Below are positions 53,701 through 62,252 of a stretch of 64,000 nt of DNA, one piece after another. Source of the stretch: Fragilariopsis cylindrus CCMP1102. Taxonomy: Eukaryota; Bacillariophyta; Bacillariophyceae; Bacillariales; Bacillariaceae. A program made the translations under genes and the position numbers. Positions within the stretch are counted from its first letter, which is position 1. Each line of letters begins with the position of its first letter. The notes under the pieces were generated by a model that did not search any database, was not told the origin of the DNA, and saw nothing but the letters and a program-made list of their open reading frames with translations. The stretch is from the NCBI GenBank assembly GCA_900095095.1, contig FMBT01000311.1, positions 372,001 through 436,000 on the forward strand. Reading direction: 5' to 3'.

Positions 53701-54277
53701 CCCCCGCCGTTCTCGCTCTTTTTGGTTTGTGTCGATGCCGTGTAGTAGGACCTGTCGTTGTTAAGTGTGGTGGACCTTCGACAATAACAGCTTGACCCGG
53801 TCGAAAATCCGTAACGAGTTCTGCCTCTTCTATGAACCGTTCAATCTGTTCTTCGTCTAAACAAGTAAAATAAGGATTCCTATGCAATGCTAATCGTATT
53901 AATTCTTCATCTTTAGAAGATTTTTTTGGTTTCTTTGGTATGAACGATTTTTTCTTCTTAGGTAAATTTGACGGTTGTTGTGCCGGTGTCCGTTGTTGTT
54001 TCGACGGAATTTTCTTCTTCGATTTCGCATTGTTGTTGCTGCTGCTGCTGATATTGTTGTCGTCGTTGTCGTCGTTATATTCATTTGGTTGTATCGTTAC
54101 TGATATAGATTTGTTGTCGTGATAATTCTGTTCAATAGAAGACCCGTTATCGTTATCGTTATCGTTTTCGTCGGCAGCAACAATGGCACCCTCATTGTTT
54201 TCGTCGGCATCCATTCTGTCGAAGTAGTCACCGTCGTCATCGCTCTTGTTTTTAGTGCCATTATTATCCGTAGTCAT
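50771..54277 (-). CDS. Mitochondrial carrier fused to EF-hands and a cNMP-binding-like domain
   Basis: The ATG at 54277 gives 1168 residues, no intron. Residues 1-120 are acidic then Lys-rich low complexity. Residues 123-325 resemble a cyclic-nucleotide-binding domain: FRPGQAVIVEG, YLYVIRNGHADVFYE and MFGEGGFLFG followed by HSASVVAATDK. Where cNMP binders have Arg before the A-[ST]-V, this has His, so nucleotide binding is uncertain. Residues about 440-800 match the N-terminus of aspartate/glutamate carriers (aralar/citrin): FIERHFG, QFSQFLQDLQ and a canonical EF-hand D-L-D-H-D-G (near 740); DRSRTGTITRSDF is a degenerate EF-hand. Three carrier repeats occupy about 820-1115, each with the PX[DE]XX[KR] signature: PFDLVKTR, PLEIVKIR, PMDLVKTR. 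It is inferred to be a calcium-regulated carrier of the mitochondrial inner membrane, substrate likely aspartate/glutamate. The C-terminal 50 residues extend beyond the carrier. Confidence 0.9.
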   Translation of the reverse strand: MTTDNNGTKNKSDDDGDYFDRMDADENNEGAIVAADENDNDNDNGSSIEQNYHDNKSISVTIQPNEYNDDNDDNNISSSSNNNAKSKKKIPSKQQRTPAQQPSNLPKKKKSFIPKKPKKSSKDEELIRLALHRNPYFTCLDEEQIERFIEEAELVTDFRPGQAVIVEGPPHLTTTGPTTRHRHKPKRARTAGDEYDEYFDADDDSCPADIDDLSLLNDKTTTASMMVDEADDTDDNVDERKNNPHSSLVVESKKQKQNDKKSYLYVIRNGHADVFYETVNPATLGRPKMFGEGGFLFGRNHSASVVAATDKLECFRIDRHTFIHKILPSHNMKRMYRKYASSTATTTDEATTSKSSTPNSTTATPIPVGSTENEEDIVDIDIDSDEVETIIDNNLNEGAMDDNGEEIFFMTMDDFLQFFKKERRREGGSSVIGDDLDDATASSTTNALSSIANAYQSILRGSSTSTYHDERNWITLEDFCFFHFLMARPDPEIDIAFILMDRSRTGTITRSDFESYIRTSVPYFDQSSNNSEFIERHFGYGRVIRTHQFSQFLQDLQRELGRQAFLFRVDELAKESSLSSSSSSGSGKSLIDPHIGYLPAETFIDVLTTTSSWRLPDGVIDRLESLYCKPSIDSAESTALASVRAGTIKGDSPKQVAEYSRRSVLADLERRRNKLGTRHFAYVDYIAFQDLLVQLPAICNLIERSCEIKKGPVSPDDVKVANRVLGIGGRLSRQQVDIIFDLFDLDHDGYLSSEDAISVCGLEIGSNVLEAVEGRYGMSTFAPPPNYPESLASTNEGFGYNRTKDDGRQGAMSLEEWVITQATQFLLSGFAGGLAIFSVFPFDLVKTRMMNQRISAGHEARLYHSSFDCFQKVLRLEGFQGLYRGLLPPLLAAGPEKFVKFTVNDLLRGVLSNKEDGLSFQGLTEIVSGGCAGACQLLVTNPLEIVKIRMQMQGETARIFQEKGFNVPKGLGLHRMSFSQIVADLGASGLYKGAAACLMRDIPFGAIYFPAYAACMDYLVNRDGSTGASSGNILMSGTLAAIPASLLTNPMDLVKTRLQVANRPGEEIYTGIGDCIRKVYQNEGPAAFLQGSIPRVCRIAPQFGISLFAYEKLSQLIGFKGIAPPTNAPVNPHDYRAAFSSVSSRIEMKALDAENLIETIGLFKPPRP

Positions 54278-55354
54278 AATGGTAGTGAGCCTTTGTCGTC
54301 GTCGTCGTCGTCGTCGCAGTCACAGCCGCAGCCTCAGTCGTTGTCGTCGGCTTGATTCACGTTTGATGTGTTATGAGTTCCTATCCCACAATCGCAATCG
54401 GCCTTTTTTAATGGAAAGTATACTAGGTGGGAATACGCGAGTCACCGGGAGCGATGGCGATCGGAGAGATTTGAATAGAAGTTTACCCTACCGTCGATCA
54501 GATATTTGTAATCCTCATTGACACATCGAGTTATGACAGATAAATGAGTCTAAGATACGGTAGCATCGTCTGTACAAAAAATCATAAACGTCGTCGTCGT
54601 CGAAAAGATCATGCTGCGTTGTATTTCTTTCAATAAGCGCGCGTAAAAAGTCAGATCTGTCCTCCGTCCGGCGAAGTAGAGAGCAGATATATTATATATA
54701 TATATATATATATTATAGTTGTACCTTTTACTACAGTACACACAGTACCAGCTGGAAGAGATAGGTCGATGTTTCTCAGCTTGAGTGTACTATATTACAG
54801 TATAGCACGATCCAATTTAAAAAAGAGTTCAAAAAAAGACGTATGTACAACAAACAAACCAACTAAAAATACTAGGCAATAAACTAAAAATATCATGATT
54901 CTTTTTATTAATTAATGCTCCTAAAGGACAATTATCCACACAAAAGAAATCAGAATTTGCTCTATCATCTTCTACTTGCTCATCGTTCGATTAAACAACA
55001 ATATCGGTAGCGAAAATATCTACTATCGAGCGTAGCAACACGTCCAATTTATGGTCCTTATAATCATTTTAAAATTTTCTTAATTGTCTTTTTTGAAATA
55101 TTTATAAGATCATAATAGCTATTCAATAGGTGATTAAGATGAGTAAAAACAGCATGTAAATATTGAATACAAACCGACTTCCTGCTTGCTGTAAGTATTT
55201 ATTTAATTCAAAGAAATTGTTTTGTTGTTTTTGGACGACCAATCAAAGAATGAAGGACCAATTTTAGCTTGAGAATGTTTGATTTTGTTTTGTTGTTGTG
55301 CGTGTGTATGTGTGTGTGTGTGCAACCATCTTATATTCCTATATGCCAAATTAT
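54278..55354. other. Intergenic region, 1.08 kb
   Basis: It contains the upstream region of the carrier gene, an (AT)n tract at about 54685-54713 and (GTC/GTT)n repeats near 54295-54345. Plus-strand open stretches here are shadows of low-complexity DNA. Confidence 0.45.
54685..54713. repeat. (AT)n microsatellite
   Basis: A nearly pure AT dinucleotide run. Confidence 0.9.
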
Positions 55355-56085
55355 TTATTCGGCGGCCGCCTTGGCTGCGGCCTCGGCTGCTGCTACCTGA
55401 TTTGCTCTTGCGGCTTTCATAGCAGCCTTCGCTGCTTCCTTTTCAGCTTTTGCGTCGACGGCAGAAACAACTTCGGTCTTTGGGGCCTCTGCCGATGGAC
55501 TGCTTGTTACCATAGAATTATTATCAATACCATAAAAAGAATTGTCATAGATATTGTTTTATGAGACGATGAGCAAGACACGGTAATTTTAACACTACCC
55601 CGTTAGTGCTGTGACAAAAATGATGATTTTCTAAGAACACACGCACACACACACAAATACCGTACTTACCCACTACTACTCATGAAATTTTTAGAAGCCT
55701 CGCCTAATAAATAGGTATCACCTTTCATATTGGAATTGACTGCTGCACGGCTCGCTTCTGCGTAGGATGGCATACTGAAATCGGCTATGTCTGAATCTTG
55801 TACTGACCCAGAAATAACGACAGAACTTCCACCGCCAATATTATTGAAATGGTTGTCTACTGTTGTCTCTGCGAAGACGGCTCCGGGAGCAGCGAACATC
55901 ATTCCCCCTGCCAGCGTTAAGGCTGCAACAAATTTCACGACATCATTATTGTCGACGACATCATCGTTTGAGTGATGGTTAAATAATGGAGAAGAAATGG
56001 AACGATGAACCGAACCTACTCCGGAAGGAGCGAAGCCCTCAACGTGTATGATGGTTGAAATCAAGGCAAAAGTAAACGCTTTCAT
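55355..56085 (-). CDS. Predicted thylakoid-lumen protein of unknown function
   Basis: The gene has two exons: 56085-55670 and 55499-55355, with a 170-nt intron (GTAAGT donor, AAGCAG acceptor) keeping phase; the product is 186 residues. The N-terminus has a tripartite presequence. It is a signal peptide (FTFALISTIIHVEGFAP with the diatom FAP plastid motif), then a Ser/His/Asn transit region (to about residue 48), then a thylakoid lumen signal (VKFVAALTLAGGMMFAAP then AVFAE, an AxA cleavage site near residue 74). The mature part has a Val/Ser-rich stretch and DFSMPSYAEASRAAVNSN, which suggests a short conserved region, then GDTYLLGEASKNF. Exon 2 encodes an Ala/Lys/Glu-rich tail likely to be a single helix. 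Candidates include extrinsic photosystem or lumen assembly proteins; no family was recognised. Confidence 0.75.
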
Positions 56086-56773
56086 AATTGTTATATTGTC
56101 AGGAAGATAGCAGTAAATTGTGATTGTGGAGATGTCTTGATCAGCTGTCGATGTAATGTCGATAGGACTAACTTACTGTACTGTACTACTGTGCACATCC
56201 ATTTGAAAGATCTTAATGATGATTGATTCCTTCATTCATCCAACATCCAATAAGTATAGTCCTACTTGATGTCGCGTACGTACGTCTACCTCATTTTATC
56301 CACAGTAGCCCTATCCTTAATGAGGGAATGGCTGAACCATTTACGGGAACACAACATCTATCCCCCCCGAAAAAATCAGATCGCTAATTCCCCCTCGCCA
56401 AATTATTTTCCGTGACTAGAATCTCGTGAATACTGTACGGCAGGGTTTTCCGTGATTAGATATCAATCAATCTAAGTAATGAAGTCGCCAGTCGCAAAAA
56501 CTCATGCCACTATTTCCATCAATAATTCACATCCTCAATCATCACATTTGCATCCACTCTTCACCAACAAAGGAGCGATAACAACTGTCATTTCATGTAG
56601 CTATCATAACCAAAGACCAAGAAATCATTCTGATCATTTTCATTTTGATCACAATTCGATTTCAATTCGATTTCAATTCTATAGCTCTGTGATATCTCGA
56701 ACATTACATTCGGGTGTACTACTACGACGACAACAATTCCAAAAATCTTCCAATCACCAGCAGACAAAGAAAG
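56086..56773. other. Intergenic/5' region, 0.69 kb
   Basis: This lies between the divergent lumen-protein and repeat-protein genes. It contains CGTACGTACGT palindromic text near 56276-56284. An open stretch 56479-56823 starts with ATG but lacks recognisable domains and overlaps the next gene in another frame; it is read as leader. Confidence 0.4.
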
Positions 56774-59700
56774 ATGGAGCCGGGTACTACTGCACCATTC
56801 TATTCGATGGGTCGTGGATATAGCGATATCTTCGCTGGTGACATTATCGATAATCAAGAGAATGATTCTACGATCGACCATGCTGATACCATCACCACCG
56901 CATTTTCTTCTTCCCAGAATAACGAAGGTATCTTTCTCAACGATCGAATGTTTGATCCTCCATCAAAGATTTGTGGTGGCCCCATCCTCCAAAGGAATGG
57001 TAGTATCTATAACAACGATCAAATGTTTGATCCTCCGTCAAAAATCTGTGGTGGTTCCGTCCTATCAAAGATTATGTCGCTAAGTAATCGTAACGGTAAC
57101 GGTAACAAAAAGAAAAAGGAAAAGGAAAAAAAGAAGAAAGACTACATACCTTCGGTAGCGAAAGTGATTATTCCATCAAAATCGCCGCCGTCGTCGACAG
57201 CGATAAATCGCCAACTCAATATCAATACCAGTAACAGTACCAACGCCATTTCCTGTGATGATTCTCCATTATCGCCAACGAACGATATAATTCTTGCAGA
57301 TCTGAAGATTGGAATCATCGAACCAGAGGGAAGTCGTCAGTTTGGAGATTACAACGTCAAGAGAACTGGAGAGGAGAAGAACGTCGAGAAGACTATAGTC
57401 AAGTCAAGAATTCAATCCAGAAGAATATTATATGATGACACAGGCAGTATTGTCAGTATTAGTTCTACGACTGGTGATAACGTCGGCAGTGAACGTCCAT
57501 CGTATTCTGGGGTGTCGTCCTTAGAGGAAATGCAGACCCTATTGAAGGATCTTAAGGCTCTTAATAGTAAGGTAAAAAAAGATACGAAATCAAAACTCGG
57601 GAAAACTAGTAGCTCAGCGATGACGGTTTTCGACAAAGACTCTTCCAAGACATCGGTGATGGATTATGATCGGAAGGAAATTTTGGACAATTCTGCTCCT
57701 AATAAGACTGATATCAAGCCATCTCTCAAAGTTAACAGTCGTGATACTGACGAGGAGAGAAAGAGCCGATATTTAAACATCCAAGAAGAAAATAGCACCG
57801 TTCATTATCCCCCCAAAAAAGCATACCATGATGATGTTAAGGAAGTCAGTGACCAGGTCATCAGGAAATTGAAGTTAGAAAGAAAGCAATACCGTCGGGA
57901 GGCAGATACACTTCGTCAAGAGATGGATACCATCAAGAAAGAACTTGATCAAATACGCATGCTTGTTCTTCCAAAAACTGATATTCTTGAGAAAAAGACT
58001 ACGGGAAATGAAGACAATCGTCTTCAATTGTTAAACGAACTAGTCCAAGATGATGAGCTCGAACAAACATTGGTAGAAAGAGACGAATCTTTGAATCATG
58101 TTTCTTCTGGTCAATTCGAAATAAAAGCTACTGAAGAATCTGCATCAGGGGAAGCAGGTCAGTACGATATCGTCAACTGCAAATATCATAATGATCACAT
58201 GATCCACAACAAGCACAAGAATTTATTTTGTAGTACAGATACTGCTGAAAATAATAGGGACTTACACCATCAGTCCAATGAAAATTTAACCAACCTGGAA
58301 CAACCGATTCCAACAACCGAGCAAAGCATTATTTTAAATCCTAATAATGATGCTGATCCAATGGATGATAACATTTCTAGTGTCAACAATAACTTAGCAC
58401 TAACGATCGTCAGTTCGAAAAATCAATATCATGGTTATAATCTTAACAGTGACTATCCAAGTGCTATCAGCGATCCTCCTGATATAATTCCTTGGGACAT
58501 CGAATCCCAAACGGATCCTCCTCCAGCGAAGGCAGGTCAAGGTTCTACTCACAGTGATGGTCCCGTAGATGTGATGGAGGAATGTCATCAATATTGGCAA
58601 AGCAAAAGGGACGCGGCAGTAAACTCGAATAGTTCATCACACTCCAAAATTGACGCTTTAGCTCAAGTTCATACCAATGTGGAAAAGTGTGACAACGAAA
58701 ACGTCGGTAACAACCTCTACAAAAACCCGGAAGATATGTTGAAGGCATGTCGCCAATATTGGCAAAACAGAAAGGACGATGTACCATCGCGCTGTAGCAG
58801 CACTCCCCCTTCACCAATTGACGCTTCGACTCAAGATAGCATCACTACGGAGAAGTGCGACAACGGAAATTCCGTGAATGATGATAAAGATTATGGGAAT
58901 AATATGCTGGAGGAAAGTCGTCAGAATCGGCACTCAAAACACAATGCGGACAACGAAGCAAGCCCCAGAAACTATTCGCGTTCGACCAATATCGATGACA
59001 ATATCGATGACAATATTATAAACGTGTCAAAGGGGTGCAAAAAAGACAAGGTATTAAGATCGAGGAGCTCTTCACCTTTCAAAAAATTCCTATATACAGA
59101 AGAACACAAGGAGGACAACAAAGTAAACTCGAGCAACTCTTCCCGTTCGACCAATATCACTACAGCCCAAGAAGTTATCGTTAAAGAAAAGGGCGACATC
59201 AAGAATGCCGTGAATGCTGATGACAATATTAGAAACGTGTCAAATGAGTGCAAAAAATACAAGGTATTAAGGTCGAGGAGCTCTTCACCTTTCAGAAAAT
59301 TCCTTTATGCTCAAGAACACAGGGAGGACACCAAAGCAGGCCCGAGCAAATCTTCACGTTCGACCAATATCGCTTCAACTGAAGAAATTGGCATTAAGGA
59401 AAAAAAGAGCGACATCAAAAATGCCGTGAATGCTTATGAGAATATTGAAAATGTGTCAAATGGGTGCAAAGATAAGGCATCAAGCTCGAGAAGCACTTCA
59501 CCTTTTAAAAATTCCATTGAAACTGAAGATGATGCAATGATGGAGACGTTTGATTTCGATAGTGCTGCAAGCTTTTATCGACAATATAATCAACCTTGTC
59601 TTTTAGAGCAAAGGGGGGTGTTTTCGTCAGTAAGCTCGAGAAACTCACCACGCTTAACTATGGAAAATGTCGATACTTCTTCCGCCGATAGCATTACTCA

Positions 59701-60265
59701 AGCACATAGGTGTGATTTAAAGGATACCGAGGATTTCAACCATGAAGGAAAGAAAGAAAACTCGGATATCAATTCTTCTTCAACAGGCCGTGGCTCATCT
59801 ACAAAGAACGCCGATCAATTGGTGCGAAAATGTGAGATTGAGAAGGCTGGGAACTACGTACGGGAATTGCGCAGAACTTTGCATCTGAAAGAGACAAAGG
59901 ACGAGCACAGAGCAGTATCAAGCACCATATCACCCACAGAAGACGACGAAGGCAGTGTCAAAAGTCGTCTCCAAGAAAGTGCAAGTGAGAAATATTCGAG
60001 ATTAGATGATCCTCATCCTCTGGCGTATAATCCATGCTCGCGTGATCGTCGTACCGTTGCTGCTATGAAACAAGAAGGCGATGATTCTGCAGAAGATGTA
60101 GCTAATGACGACGCTAATGACGACGCTAATGACATTGACATAGACATTGAAATTTTTGGTACAAACTACGGAAAACCACCACTTGCACCAATAATGGGAT
60201 ATTTGCCGCCTCCGTCGTCGCCATCTCCTCCACCGCTTATGGTGTCGTCATCATACTACCTCTGA
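56774..60265 (+). CDS. Large repeat-containing disordered protein, unknown
   Basis: I do not recognise a family. The frame is open from 56714 but begins with GTG there; the ATG at 56774 gives 1163 residues. Most of it is hydrophilic and probably disordered, rich in Ser, Asn, Asp and Lys. Three repeat systems are seen: a MFDPPSKICGG unit twice near residues 60-95; a unit of about 55-60 residues with ECHQYWQSKRD or ACRQYWQNRKD then VEKCDNEN or TEKCDNGN (about residues 605-720); and a unit of about 75 residues with VLRSRSSSPFKKFLYTEEH then SSRSTNI and DIKNAVNA (about 735-910), ending in a degenerate copy. A helical segment with heptads lies near 360-405 (LKLERKQYRREADTLRQEMD). The C-terminus is Asp-rich then Pro-rich. 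SRSSSP text suggests phosphorylation sites. It is possibly nuclear or cytoskeletal. Confidence 0.65.
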   Translation: MEPGTTAPFYSMGRGYSDIFAGDIIDNQENDSTIDHADTITTAFSSSQNNEGIFLNDRMFDPPSKICGGPILQRNGSIYNNDQMFDPPSKICGGSVLSKIMSLSNRNGNGNKKKKEKEKKKKDYIPSVAKVIIPSKSPPSSTAINRQLNINTSNSTNAISCDDSPLSPTNDIILADLKIGIIEPEGSRQFGDYNVKRTGEEKNVEKTIVKSRIQSRRILYDDTGSIVSISSTTGDNVGSERPSYSGVSSLEEMQTLLKDLKALNSKVKKDTKSKLGKTSSSAMTVFDKDSSKTSVMDYDRKEILDNSAPNKTDIKPSLKVNSRDTDEERKSRYLNIQEENSTVHYPPKKAYHDDVKEVSDQVIRKLKLERKQYRREADTLRQEMDTIKKELDQIRMLVLPKTDILEKKTTGNEDNRLQLLNELVQDDELEQTLVERDESLNHVSSGQFEIKATEESASGEAGQYDIVNCKYHNDHMIHNKHKNLFCSTDTAENNRDLHHQSNENLTNLEQPIPTTEQSIILNPNNDADPMDDNISSVNNNLALTIVSSKNQYHGYNLNSDYPSAISDPPDIIPWDIESQTDPPPAKAGQGSTHSDGPVDVMEECHQYWQSKRDAAVNSNSSSHSKIDALAQVHTNVEKCDNENVGNNLYKNPEDMLKACRQYWQNRKDDVPSRCSSTPPSPIDASTQDSITTEKCDNGNSVNDDKDYGNNMLEESRQNRHSKHNADNEASPRNYSRSTNIDDNIDDNIINVSKGCKKDKVLRSRSSSPFKKFLYTEEHKEDNKVNSSNSSRSTNITTAQEVIVKEKGDIKNAVNADDNIRNVSNECKKYKVLRSRSSSPFRKFLYAQEHREDTKAGPSKSSRSTNIASTEEIGIKEKKSDIKNAVNAYENIENVSNGCKDKASSSRSTSPFKNSIETEDDAMMETFDFDSAASFYRQYNQPCLLEQRGVFSSVSSRNSPRLTMENVDTSSADSITQAHRCDLKDTEDFNHEGKKENSDINSSSTGRGSSTKNADQLVRKCEIEKAGNYVRELRRTLHLKETKDEHRAVSSTISPTEDDEGSVKSRLQESASEKYSRLDDPHPLAYNPCSRDRRTVAAMKQEGDDSAEDVANDDANDDANDIDIDIEIFGTNYGKPPLAPIMGYLPPPSSPSPPPLMVSSSYYL
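58971..59530. repeat. Tandem degenerate repeat in coding sequence, about 225 bp unit
   Basis: Two well-matched copies plus a decayed third encode RSRSSSPF, F-L-Y, SSRSTNI and DIKNAVNA landmarks in the unknown 1163-residue protein. Copies start near 59050, 59260 and 59475. Confidence 0.75.
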
Positions 60266-62252
60266 TACTAATACAAGTACTACGTATTGTGAAGGGATAA
60301 AACGTTAAAAATAAGACAGTGTATAGAATAACTTTTTTTATTCAACTTTTGTTCCATAGGAAAAATCATATCATCTTTTTTTCTACTAGATAAGTGTTGT
60401 AAATTCTCTCAAATCATTTGTAGTTACGTAGTTGTAGACTAAATGAATTATGAGGAAGCTGGCGTTTTCTCATGGACATAAGTTAGTCTAACGTTATCCA
60501 ATAAACGCACCGCAATACATACTGGACTTATTAGAGAGACAATGAGATGGAGATTTGAGGTTAGAAAAGGGGTTATTTTCCAGAAAATACTCATGTACAA
60601 AAGAAAATGAGCTAATGAAGTAACAAATGTATTTCAATGCACATGAAGAGGGTTTAAATAACTTAGTCGAAGCAATTGTACTCTAAACATTGGCTTGATA
60701 ATGTGAGGTTGTGGGGGTGTATCATTAGGGTGCAGAAGCTATAAACATGACCCATGATATCATCACATGGCTTGCTATCTTACTATTTGCAATCCTTTGA
60801 AAGTGCGTGCTCATTCTTTCAATGCCATATTATTGTCCTTCAACTTGTACATTATTTGATCTGACTAACCAGGTAGCAATCTCCCAAGAGAGAGAGATGT
60901 GTTGTAATAGTAATAATGTGTAATATGACATCTGTTATGTTTGATTTGTCAAATGCACCTGGCATTGATTTGAGTGGCATACTTTGACAAGATTTTGTTT
61001 ATGAAATATCTGGGTTGTGGTAGCTGGCCTACTAATAGAATGGAATAGTTATGGAGTTAATGGCCAGAGTGCTAGTGTGGCTTTGACACAACTTGGGAGT
61101 AGATTTGGAATAGCAGCTGACTACTAATCCTAAAATGTAACAGTAAGTTACTTGATTATTTGCTACTTAATTTTCTGCCAGCATAATATTGCATATTCAA
61201 GGAACATAACTGATGATAATAAGTGTGGTTTTCTTTTTAATTATTTGTTTCTCCTGCTGCTGGGATGGACGACCTTGATCAAAAGATTTTTGGGTTGGTT
61301 GGGTTAGCACTGCCACCACACAGCATCAGAGTTGTTATTAGAGTAAGTAATAGGAGGCAGCATAGTTTAATACTGGAGGAACTGTATCATCGTAGTAGCT
61401 TGACTACCTTAATGTATCAAACAGTGTGTGAGAATATTAATTAGTGGTATATAGTGGTATTTTACTGCTTATCCTACAAAACAACAACTATGTCTCAACA
61501 ACCTTTAATGATATACCCAGACATTTCTATACATCCTATGATCTATTTATCATACCCCCTACTAATTGGGCAAGCAAATACTTCTATGTACTGGTGGAAC
61601 AGCCTGTGTGTGTGTGTGTTTGTGTTTTTTTGTAACAACATTGTGCGTGTGTGTCATCTGATCCAAATGGCTAATAGTAGTTGTGTTCCATAATTCACCA
61701 AGGAACGAATTGGTTCATCTTTAGTGTTCATCATTCAAACTAAATTGCAGATGGAGTCAAAATCTTGAGGTGAATGCATCATCAGTTAGGAGCTAGCCTG
61801 ACAGGTGTGTGGACATAGCTTCTCAAGGAAATTTGAATCTTGTTTTTTTTCGATGACAGAGGGTCAGAGAAAACATAGCTTTCTGCTCAATTTTTGTCGA
61901 TCTTGAAAGTTAAATTAAGGGAGAGGCACATGACCGACCGTGCTTTCATAAGAAAGTCATACTTCAATTTTATATGCCAAAAACAGCGAATGAGAATACT
62001 TCAACACTTATATATTCTGTTCAATGTAACCGTACGAGAAAGTTGTTACCTAACATACAAAACTTTACATACTGTACATACTGTACCACGAATAACCAAT
62101 CCTGATACAATTCAAGTAAAGGAATTGAAGTGTTCACTTCCATCTCCAATTCTCAACCATTACAACGTATTACCCACTCGATCATAGATATCGAAATAAC
62201 ACCAGTACCAACAGATAAAAGTGATAAAGTAAGATAAAAATTAATATATAAA
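60266..62252. other. Intergenic region, 2.0 kb
   Basis: No gene is supported. It contains a (GAGA) run near 60890, a short (GT) run near 61605-61622, and CTGTACATACTGTAC near 62069-62083. The composition at 60660-61110 differs slightly (more TG/CA) from surrounding AT-rich DNA and could be an old insertion, but no open frame or terminal repeat supports this. Confidence 0.45.

Noticed and set aside
56479-56823. Separate small gene upstream of the repeat protein
   Set aside because: ATG-started and 114 codons, but it overlaps the next coding start in another frame and has His/Ser/Asn-rich composition with no domain; more likely leader sequence.
58971-59530. CRISPR-like repeat array
   Set aside because: Repeats are long, diverged, in frame and coding; there are no regular spacers.
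60266-62252. Hidden gene or retroelement in the 2-kb gap
   Set aside because: Stops in all frames and no conserved motif; slight composition difference alone is not enough.
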